Source of the DNA: Paraspadella gotoi
Taxonomy: Eukaryota; Chaetognatha
Reading direction: 5' to 3'
Assembly: GCA_051294375.1 (NCBI GenBank)
Contig: CM119265.1
Coordinates: 14,396,414 to 14,460,413 of the forward strand
Length of the DNA: 64,000 nt
Positions within the stretch are counted from its first letter, which is position 1, and each line of letters starts with the position of its first letter. Both the position numbers and the translations under genes were made by a program. Below are positions 55,141 to 64,000 of this stretch, piece by piece. The notes under the pieces were generated by a model, which was not told where the DNA came from, did no database searches, and saw nothing but the letters and a program-made list of their open reading frames with translations.

Positions 55141-55208
55141 TATTATTTCGATATGAGTCACAAAATTTATTTCATGATCTTAAATATAAAAGTTCTTCTC
55201 ATAATATA
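55141..55208 (+). repeat. 68-nt direct repeat, right copy
   Basis: Identical to 53374-53441, 1.77 kb upstream. It may be the end of an insertion, a recent duplication, or a dispersed repeat fragment. Confidence 0.85.
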
Positions 55209-55921
55209 GAAATATTAGAAAATAAAACTAAGTTCATTTAATAATAAAGCGATTGGTCCAAATCCCATTAAAATCGGACTTGTCTTTTGAAAATTATGGG
55301 ACGCCAAAGATGATGGGTATTGAACTGTATGAGAAAAAATCATTTTCAATCAGCAAGAGTCTATGACTTTCCCTTGCTATAAAACATTACAGAGGGAATT
55401 GGCAGAACAAATTCAGCATCGATTGTTTGTAGGGACAAGTGGGAACCATTCTTATCCTAATATTATCTATATTTATAATTATTTTTTATTTTAATAAAAT
55501 TTTAAAAATAGATTTTATATTTATTTATTTTTATATATATATTATATATATTTTATATATTTATTCTATAGTAGCTTTAAAATTTTTTTATAATAAAAAA
55601 GTGAAGCAAATTTATAGCCCATTTGTTCAGACGGTTTATTCCATTATCATTATTTCAATTCCATATTGTGAGTGTCAGTTAGAAAAGGAAAGGTTAACAA
55701 TCTTTAAAAATCTTTTTTTCAATTCCGTATTAAAACGCTTATATTATGTATGTACGATGAATTCAATCAAATTAAAATGGTGTAGAGAATTAAGCATTTG
55801 ATAATTCAAATATAAATTTTTATTCTTTTTCCATGAATTTAAGAGAAATTATTTACAATTTTTTTTTTATTTCTTTCATTGACAGCTTCAATCACGTACT
55901 TGGCATAATTTCAGTGTTAAA

Positions 55922-57869
55922 ATGATACTTGAAACTGAATCTAGAAGACCTAATGGTAATGCTTAATGTATTGCTTGATGAAGAACGGTAATTTTTATTT
56001 TTTAATTCAATTTTTTAATTTAAATTTTTTTAATTAGATGAATTTTTAAGAAGATATCGGGCACGTAATTTCATTGCGTTTTGGTTATTTGGACTGACAA
56101 ATAATTTTGCTTATGTTGTAATGTTAAGTGCAGCTCATGATATTCTTTCGGGAGCTAAGACCAATACGGTAAGGATCTTTATTTACCTATTTAAAATTTT
56201 ACTGTGAAAAAAAAATATATTGAAGATAAAAAACTGTTAAAAATTATATGGTGGATTTAATTTTAAGTCAGATGACCAGTTTTTCAAGGTTTCAGGCAGC
56301 AACTTATTGTGAGTGCATAACTGTATGTTGATTTTTTTTCTTTCAGACTATGGGAAATGTTACTTTTCATCCTGATTTGGAATTTAAAAACGTTTGTATA
56401 CACATCTGCATTACACTTTTCACATTTTATGACCAAATATAGTTTTATGTATATTTTTTCAGCTCACAAAAAATCGTTTTGATTGCAATTCAATATCAAC
56501 AGGTGCTATATTGTTAGCAGATATTTTACCAAGTTTAAGTGTCAAGATTCTGGCGCCATTTTTCGTTTTTCGCATTCCTTATTATTTTAGAATTTTGTTG
56601 GTAGTTTTTTTTCAGGTGAGTTTTATAAATTAAAATATTCTCAAGTATACATTTAATGTATATGTAATTATGTATGCATTAAATAATTTTATGCTGTTAA
56701 GAAAGAATCTTTTTATTCAGTCCTAGGGAGGTCATAACATATATTAAAACCTATTTACCGGCCAAAAAATATATTTGACAATGAAATAAACCGACTTGTC
56801 TAAGCCGCAACAATTTTTTTTTCATCATGGTAACTTCTATGCCCCCTCAGCAGCCATGGAACGGGTCCTGGGCTTGGAACCAGGCTTGAGGGTTTTCCGC
56901 ACCCCCAAGGGGGCTTACGGCCGTCCTCACGCTTCCCGCAGGATAGGTCCTGGGTTGGGATTTAACCCCGTACCTAGTGGTCATTAGCTGATGGCTTTAC
57001 TCAATTATTCGCTGTGTCAGGACTGAAGGTGTCATGCTTATAGGAAGGGTGAGCTGAGGCAATGCCCGACTACAGAGTTTAAGATTTTACAAAAATGTAT
57101 TTAAAGTTAATTCAAAGAATAAACGTTTGTTGTAATTAAAAAGAGTCGTTTCCTGAAAATTGAGGGATTTTGTATTTATATTATATATATATTTTTGGTA
57201 TTTATATGTTAAAACTTTTATTTATAGGCTGTTAGCTTTCCCATTGTTGCCTACTCCAATACTGTGGGATCTCTTTTTGGTATGCTATTCAATTTTTTTT
57301 ATTTGGAATGATTCCTTGAAAAAATACTTGTTTTAATGATTGATTAGCGATTAAAATGTAATTAGTCTGGTTCTTTGTTAAATAAATAAAAACAAATTAT
57401 AAAGGTTCCCGATTGCGACGATATTGTAACGCTTTTGCGCATAAGTGGCGTCGTCGTCGGCGTTCCAAATTATAGATCGCCTTTTTTATAATTAAATTTG
57501 GGTATATGAAGCTGAAAATTTATATACAGCTTCTCATCATCGATGTGCTTAAAATTGAGTCTGGACAGTTATTAAAAATGTTTTGTTTACGTTTTATCTA
57601 AACAAACAAATTTTCACTTTTATTTTTATATTTCTTTCTCTCTCTTTTTTCTCTTTTAATTACATGTCTCTCTCCCTCTCTCTTTTCCCTCGTCACTGAT
57701 TCATAGAGAAAGGGAAAAGGGAAAAAAAACGAGTCTGCAGCTGGCTCTGCAGGGGCTTATTCTTTTTCTCTCTTTTCTCCTGCTGCTCCTGCTGCTGCCT
57801 TTTGATTTCTTTCTTTTTTTCTGAGTGCCTCTGCTGCTGCCGCTGCTGATTTGTCTGAAAACGATTTGG

Positions 57870-57901
<32 letters not shown>

Positions 57902-60900
57902 AAAACTTTTATTATCGCCATTTATTCCCAAATTTATATCCGAGATTTTCGTGAATTTTTTTTCCTAAATATTCTAAATATCAATCAGAAAAATATTTTT
58001 TTAATATATATTTATTTTATTATTTTATTTTACTTTACTTCATTTTACTTCACTTTAGTCTTTATTTCACTTCGTCAGTCTGATTCAAGTTTCACTTTGT
58101 CTTTTGTCTGGGAATGTTGGCAGTGTTTAGAGAGGTCGCCACAGACTTAGCACTTGCTAAAAATTAAACTGTTTTATATTTATTTTATTTTTATTTTATT
58201 TTATTTATTTTTTTTTATTTTTCTCAAATTTGATTTTTTTAGTATCAAAATTTGTCATCAATCCAGATTTTTCTTATGCGATTGCGACGATCCTTATGCT
58301 TTTAAGATTTTTTATAATGGTAATACAAATTGTGGCGAGTTTAAATTAGGAATTTTTTTTTATTTTTGAAAAAAAATAACAATTTCATTTTCATTAATAA
58401 TAAGATATGTTTCGACTCTGTTTTGAGTCTTCATCAGCGTTTGACTCAAAACGCTGACGAAGACTCGAAATATAGAATCGAAACATGTCTGTTATTATTA
58501 ATGACAATAAAATCGTTGTTTTTTCCTAATTTTTAAGCATTTTAAATAGTTTTTTATATTTTTGACCAACTTAATGAAATAATTTTTAAAAAAGAATTAT
58601 ACTTTCTTATATCAACTTTTTGCAAGGAATCCAAATTCGATTTTAAAATTTAAAAATTCGCATTTTGAAATTTTAGCCTATTATATACTTATTATTATAT
58701 ATATATATTCACCTCTCTGGTGCTCACTAATGTATAAAAATAAAAAATAAATTTATCAAAGTATTTTTATTGGTTTTTATTTGTGTTTATTTATTTATTT
58801 TTTTTATGTTTATATTCTAAATTATATTTTTTTTAAATTTTATCATTTTCAGATCATTCTACTGTAGATGTAAAGATTTTTTTTTATTTGGATATTAAAG
58901 TATGTTTTAATTTTATATTGAACGGTTTTGATTTGCTTTGGCAATAGCAGAATTAAGTGGCTAACTGGCTTTTCAATTTTGATTTTTTGAAATATTTAAA
59001 AACTAAAAATTTAATTTTTAAATATTAAAAGAATAGCATATTTTTTAATATTGTAACATAACAAGAACCGGCAAGTTTAAGATCATTCGCTGCAATAACT
59101 TTTTGTGTATGAATTTTCTAATGATCATATGATGAGTATAAAATATATGTAAAAATAATTTAATTATTTGTTAATTTTAATTCTAAAAATGTTTAAATCC
59201 TTTCTTAGTTTTAGAACTATCAAAAGAAATTTTAATATTCAACCTCTATTTGTATATGATCGGGTACCTTTAAACCATTTTTTAACAAATTTTATCAAGT
59301 AGTATGACTGGAACCTTATCTGGGTTTTAAAAAAATATCATTTTAAAATATGTAGTTTTTGGTATTCTGGAAAAAAAATATTTTTATGTTTGAAAATGAC
59401 AGTTTTTTTTTTAGTGACGGGTTTCAGTATGTCACCTTGTTATTATCCTTTCAGGTGTTGCTTGTGCTTCTTTCTCCACGGGTTTTGGTGAATACTCTTT
59501 CCTTCAGTTAGCAAGCTATTATGAGTCGAATATGATCTCAACTTGGTCATCTGGAACTGGTGCAGCAGGCGTTTTTGGTTCCCTCTCGTATGCTGGTTTA
59601 ATTAGAGCTGGTATATAACTATTTTTTCATTTGAAGTTACATTTGAAAAAAAAATAAAATGATTACTGTTTTAGGACTTGCGCCTCGAACGACATTACTG
59701 ATTATGATAATTAGTCCCCTAGTGCTTTTTGTATCTTATTTTTTTATTTTGGTAAAACCTTCTATCATTGGTGCAAGAGCCTTCCTTAGGACAAGGTATG
59801 GACCATATTTCCCAAACGTGCTGTCAATAAAAAATTATAGTGACAAAATTGTATCTCTATTTAACAAAGATGTTAACCATATTCGATACAAATTTAAAAA
59901 TTTCAAATTAAAAAAAAATTGCCGAAAGTAACAGCCAAATACTTTCAAAACTATGTTCAAATTCAAGATTTTATATTATTAACGATCAGCACTTTTCCCC
60001 CCCATTTCCATTTAAAGTTTTTAATATTTTATAGCTACTTTTCTTTTAATCTTAAAGTAATATAGATAATGATGACGCTGTTCCAATTATCACCACATCG
60101 CGGACGGTTGATATCACTTCATCATACACATGGAGGGAAAAAGTTAAATGTATTTGGGGATTAAGGTAACTTATATTTTTTTTTCAAAATAGGGAGGACC
60201 AAACTGAACACCATTCTTCATCCATTTTTTAATCTTTTATAATTTAGTATAACTGTTAATATTATTAGTATTCAATTATTTGTTTTAAACTTATTAAACA
60301 TATATTTATTTCAGAAATTACATGATTCCACTTGGGGCTGTTTACGTATGTGAATATTTTATTAATCAAGGACTACACGAGTTACTTTATTTTCCTAAGT
60401 AAGTTATTTTTTTATAACCCAAAATGTAACTCGGTGAATTCTAGGTTTTTAAAATTTTTTTAGAACATCTCCAAAATATTCGCATAAAGAGCAGTATCGC
60501 TGGTATCAAGTCGATTATCAGGTACACACTACACTTTTTTTTCCTTTTGCTTCTACTACTTTTACATCGTCCTGTGTCAATTTGGCAGATTGGAGTTTTA
60601 TTTTCTCGTTCCTCTGTTAACTGTTTTAAAATAAAATATATATGGGTTCTTGCTGCGTTACAGTTCTGCAATGTTGGAGTTTTTCTTTCTCAAGTAAGGA
60701 ACAATATTTTATTTTACGTTTTTGATTGCTATTCTTCTATTACTTATTTAATTGACAAGGTCCTCGGAAATTATTTTCCTGACGGGCAAACTGGTTTTTG
60801 GATTCTTCTGTGTATTATTTTTTATGAGGGACTCCTTGGTGGCGCTGCATATGTCAATACATTCTATAGAATAGTTAATGAGGTATTATTGGCTTTCGAA

Positions 60901-61787
60901 TTTCGAGTTTTGGACCCAAATATTCCCCTTAAAATTTTTAAGAATTTTTTTTTTATTTTATATTTTGAAATTTAAAGTAAAAAAATAGATTTTAAAAATT
61001 TCAAGAAAATAATTTGTGTAACCCCAAAAAATGGAATCCATTAAATTTGTATTTTGTGGTCAACCGATATCTCTCTTAAATAAAAACTGCCCTCATACAT
61101 TGTCACGAAATTAGTAACGAACTAGTCTCAGTAGTCGTCTCTTCGTCCGCTGACTCGTCCTGCTGTTACTGGGTGATGCCATTGTCGAACCTCTCGTCTT
61201 TGCCGTCTCTAGCGCCCCGTCATCATCAAAGGTGTCAAACCCTATGTCCATCACGAATGTCTGAGGCTCTGGTCCTGTGGCCTCTTGGTCTCCCTTCGCC
61301 CATGCGCATGCAGTCTCTGGTCTTGTGGCGTACTTATGGGAATCTTTAGAGTTCGTGGCCCTAACCACAAGGCTACTGTCGAAAAGGTGACATCGTGGTA
61401 AGACCTGAGTGAAGCGGCATTATTGCCCGTAAAAAACCGTTTGGGGACGGGACTACTGGTATGACTCTGAAACTGTGTGACAAGAAAAGTAAGAGAAACG
61501 TATACAAAAAGGCATAGAAAGCAGGTAAAATTTACAAAGAAACTATAAAAGTGATAGAGAATGAGACAAAATAGCAACGGTATCTCTCATCAGACATAAA
61601 TTTGCCTATAAAATGGAGTAGGTCATTTTTTTCTAATTTTTGGTCCAAATTCATTTTATTATAGGTACCAGAAGAAAAGAGAGAATTTTCAATTGGGGCC
61701 GTCAGTCTTGCGGATTCTTTGGGAATAGCAACAGCTGGAGTTATAGCAATGCCCATTCATAATTATTTTTGCTCTCTGAACTCATGA
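55922..61787 (+). CDS. CLN3: CLN3 (battenin), lysosomal membrane protein
   Basis: Exons 55922-55955, 56038-56168, 56347-56391, 56463-56615, 57228-57279, 59455-59610, 59675-59795, 60058-60165, 60315-60398, 60464-60521, 60589-60693, 60760-60882 and 61665-61787 total about 430 residues (438 in human). Many hydrophobic helices of the MFS-like fold are visible. Diagnostic blocks: [105 protein letters not shown] and [20 protein letters not shown]3 is a late-endosomal/lysosomal protein needed to clear glycerophosphodiesters; its loss causes juvenile Batten disease in humans. The variable loop between the two halves is short. A 66-nt piece (60694-60759) has GT..AG ends, no stop and keeps frame, so it may be spliced or retained. 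The C-terminus ends HNYFCSLNS without a prenylation motif. Confidence 0.95.
56838..57073 (-). mobile_element. SINE-like element, family 1, copy 4
   Basis: Minus-strand, more diverged copy in a CLN3 intron: B-box region altered (GGGTTAAATCCC), the remainder recognisable from GTCGGGCATTG to the CCATGGAACGGG block. Truncated at its 3' end relative to copies 2 and 3. Confidence 0.75.
57280..59454. other. 2.2-kb CLN3 intron with CT-rich and foldback repeats
   Basis: Contains a pyrimidine-rich region (about 57640-57900) with GCTGCT and (CT)n runs, and the ribozyme-bearing foldback at 58370-58520. No coding exon. Confidence 0.65.
58370..58520. repeat. Foldback repeat carrying two opposed hammerhead-like motifs
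   Basis: Two inverted arms each read out a hammerhead core. Minus strand: CTGATGA (58437-58431), a perfect 5-bp helix II GACTC/GAGTC with 6-nt loop, GAAA (58413-58410), then CATATC. Plus strand: CTGACGA (58454-58460), helix II GACTC/GAATC with one mismatch, GAAA (58480-58483), CATG and GTC (58487-58489). For the plus copy, AACG before the core can pair with TGTT after the cleavage triplet to make helix I. Confidence 0.7.
60883..61664. other. Last CLN3 intron with GC-rich insert
   Basis: 782-bp intron. The middle (about 61099-61480) is much more GC-rich than usual intron DNA and is bordered by TTGTCAC and GTGACAA. It may be a mobile-element remnant; no exon fits the CLN3 frame. Confidence 0.5.
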
Positions 61788-63161
61788 CAACTTTCAGTTG
61801 AAAATTGGTCAAAATCAGTAGTTTTTTTGGTGTATCTCACTCTCCATCGGTGATCTTGGTAATTTTAATTAGGAAAAAAAGTGAATCAGAAAGGTTGTTG
61901 GTTTTTTGTTGACCCATCTCATATTCGGTTGGTCCTTTTCTTTTTCTTATCATAAAATGCTAAAAATTTTGTTAGAAAATTTTACTTTAGGTTATCTTAT
62001 ATCGGTTGTCTGTTTAAAGTTTAAAAAAAATAAAACCACCGAACAGTGATTTTTAGTGTTTGATATTCATTGATATCTGATACATGATATCTTTTTGGTT
62101 TAGTTTGAACAATTTTGTAATTTTTGTTGAAATACAGTAAACCTTTTTATTCCTTTTAGCTTTAAGCTGACCATTCACTAATCCAAGGTCTTGTTATTTA
62201 ATCTATGAAAATTAAAGGAATGCTCTAACAGCTTTTTACCTCCTTTGGTCCTTGAAACGCCCTATATTACTTTTTATACTAATACTCAACCAATCAGAAA
62301 CTAGAGTTGGCAATCAAATTTAAAATGTACTAATTAGGGACTGGGAATAAGATTCTATAGTGTCGATCTTGGTTTGTCGGACCAATATTTTTGCTCATTA
62401 TTTCTGTGGCGCGGTCTTAAGTTGCACCACAGCGTGACGGAGGCCGTGACACTGAAGTGACAAGGCACTAAGATGTTGACAAGTCCATTGGCTTCTTACA
62501 TCGCAGGGAAAGGATTTCACTTGATTCTAATTGATCATTTAGATCTGATTGAGATTGTTTTATCTAATCGTTTTGTTAATCAATTAATTACATGAGATTA
62601 TTTGAAGTTGTTTTTCCACATCTTAGATTAATGTACTCATTACATTATTTGTGAGAAAGAATAAAATACTTGTTATCATTGAGAGTGATAAGCATCATGT
62701 ATTTACTTCAAGATTAAAAACCAGACTGACTGAGCTCAGTCAAACAATCATAAAGGTAAACAACTGGCTAGCAATCAATTAACAAAAGATTTTGTAAATA
62801 AGGACCTCTTCAGTTGATCAGAGGAAACAAAAGGTTTCAAATTCAATTCTATACTTTGAGTGGCCAAATTTCTTCTAACTATGGAGGAATTTTTACTAAC
62901 CAGTCATTGAAAAAAAAATCGGACAATCATCAACTCTGACTGATGAGCAAATTTAAAATTATTTTAAAAATCATTTCTACAAATAAAAGACGAGCGACCA
63001 ACCAAAAAGTATTTTATTTTGATCTATCTTTTTTTTTTCTTGATACGAAGAACTTAATTGGACTTCCACGAGTTCTAAGTTACGTTACGGTTCATGTATT
63101 ACATTTTGTTGTTTTTTTGTTTTTTTTTAGATTTATTTTAGAGCTACGTTTTGGAAGGACG
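61788..63161. other. Intergenic AT-rich DNA after CLN3
   Basis: No gene recognised. A somewhat GC-richer patch near 62405-62515 is unassigned. Confidence 0.6.
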
Positions 63162-63717
63162 ATGTTAAAGTATAATCCTCGATTTGTTGCTAACATTTCT
63201 GATGGTTTCATGTTTTCCGAAATTGAAAACTTGCCTCTTCGGTATACTGCCGCAGCGCATTCGGGATTTACCGCAGTTTAGTGTTATTTGATTTTTTTTT
63301 TCGCGGAGAAAATTATAGTTATAGTTTTAAAAATGAATAGGTGGAGTGCGCTTTTCCTTACAATTATTCCCTACAAATGCTTCAAAAATCAAAGTTTGAT
63401 GCGGATCCATATATTCGTCACCTATTGATAAATTCGTTTCCTGGAGACTTTTCCCAAGGCGAAATGGGTTTTGCCTGCGATCCAAAAAGGTAATTTTTTA
63501 GTATTATTAGTGTTATATTATTTTAATTTTATATTTTTATAATTTTTATATTGGTTGTACCAATTTCATAATTTACTATTATAATTTTTTTCTGATGCCA
63601 TATACTGCTTTTAACAAATTAAAACAGTAAAGGTTCCAAAAACAATATAATATTTTCAATTAAAAATTGTTTAGGGACGGCTACAGGGCAAACGAGAAGT
63701 TAAAAACTTCACTCTAG
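63162..63717 (+). CDS. Small three-exon gene, not recognised
   Basis: Exons 63162-63275, 63341-63489 and 63675-63717 join in frame to a protein of about 101 residues. The first starts at ATG (MLKYNPRFVANISDGFMFSE), the second contains SFPGDFSQGEMGFACDPKR, and the last ends RANEKLKTSL. It is soluble-looking with no signal peptide or membrane helix. The first donor is a non-consensus GT (GCA|GTTTAG); the introns are 65 and 185 bp. AATAAA follows at 63756-63761. I know no matching family. Composition differs clearly from random AT-rich frames, so I think it is real. Confidence 0.5.
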
Positions 63718-63755
63718 GTGACTTTCCACAAAAGGAAATTCTTTGTCCTTCGATA

Positions 63756-63761
63756 AATAAA
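63756..63761 (+). terminator. Poly(A) signal after the small gene
   Basis: AATAAA 38 nt after the stop at 63717, supporting a gene end here. Confidence 0.4.
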
Positions 63762-64000
63762 TCTTTGTCTACGTACTACGATAACATTTTTCGTTTAATT
63801 CATTTTATTTTAATCGACCAAAATTAACATATATATATATATATATAAAATTGTAATTTCTATTTTAAAGAAAAAGATTTTAGTATAGTTAAAAAATATA
63901 TATTTTTAAAATTTTTTTAATTTTGAGTGGCATAAAGTTTTATGGTTTTTTGGCAATTTTCACTTTGATAACTTTTTAAATATATATCTTAATTCGTTTA
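63762..64000. other. AT-rich end of window
   Basis: Includes an (AT)n microsatellite near 63828-63846. Nothing else seen. Confidence 0.6.

Larger units (their letters stand above)
50829..55921. other. Gene-poor, repeat-rich region
   Basis: After the stop at 50828 there is no convincing coding exon until CLN3. Contents include TIR-element copy C (52570-53155), two identical 68-nt repeats (53374-53441 and 55141-55208), a GC-rich island (about 53990-54310) and an unassigned mixed-composition stretch (about 51360-52530) that could be an old retroelement or LTR. Confidence 0.6.

Noticed and set aside
55439-55801. 120-codon hydrophobic open frame
   Set aside because: Ile/Tyr/Phe-rich from AT-rich DNA, with no splice support and no match to CLN3 or another family.
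61111-61368. 85-codon minus-strand frame in a CLN3 intron
   Set aside because: It lies in the GC-rich insert and has no recognisable domain; kept only as part of a possible mobile-element remnant.

Overview
This is eukaryotic nuclear DNA, almost certainly from an invertebrate animal. Protein-coding exons are GC-balanced and split by short, very AT-rich introns with GT..AG ends. The gene set includes an ankyrin/SOCS-box protein, APPL, STKLD1, NSMAF/FAN, CLN3, RMC1 and an mTOR whose FRB, kinase and FATC sequences are close to those of other animals. There are no bacterial-type operons, CRISPR arrays or rRNA genes. I cannot name the species. One short assembly gap (10 N) lies in an intron at 13262-13271. 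Gene models below were assembled by eye from reading frame, splice-site phase and known family architecture, so exon ends are predictions.

Layout. 1-4792: repeat-rich AT DNA, read as an intron of mTOR. 4793-10432 (+): the C-terminal half of mTOR. 10722-12298 (+): ankyrin/SOCS-box protein. 12546-15982 (+): CCDC191-like coiled-coil protein. 16155-18176 (+): intronless STKLD1-like pseudokinase. 18177-20486: repeats. 20487-23487 (+): atypical Rab GTPase with a ~1 kb foldback element in its last intron. 25224-26220 (+): CISD3-like double CDGSH iron-sulphur protein. 26258-34012 (+): NSMAF/FAN (GRAM, PH-BEACH, WD40). 34448-40220 (-): APPL (BAR-PH-PTB). 35373-38093 (+): RMC1, lying inside an APPL intron on the opposite strand. 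43643-50828 (+): a ~957-residue, mostly disordered protein with Bcl-2-like BH4, BH1 and BH2 segments. 50829-55921: gene-poor and repeat-rich. 55922-61787 (+): CLN3 (battenin). 63162-63717 (+): small unrecognised three-exon gene.

How the genes relate. Several products act on endosomes, lysosomes or growth signalling: mTOR, a Rab, APPL (Rab5 effector), RMC1 (part of the Mon1-Ccz1 Rab7 activator), CLN3 and a BEACH protein. The nesting of RMC1 in APPL pairs an early-endosome factor with a late-endosome factor. The first four genes run head to tail with gaps of only 173-290 bp, and CISD3 and NSMAF are 37 bp apart. Splice-acceptor-like sequences precede several start codons, so operon-like transcription with spliced leaders is possible.

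Mobile DNA. I see two tRNA-derived SINE-like families, a family of foldback repeats whose arms carry hammerhead-ribozyme core motifs, a TIR element whose terminal sequence occurs three times and covaries, several MITE-like inverted-repeat elements (one containing TTAGGG-like sequence), and GA/CT-rich simple repeats. I found no reverse transcriptase or transposase gene.
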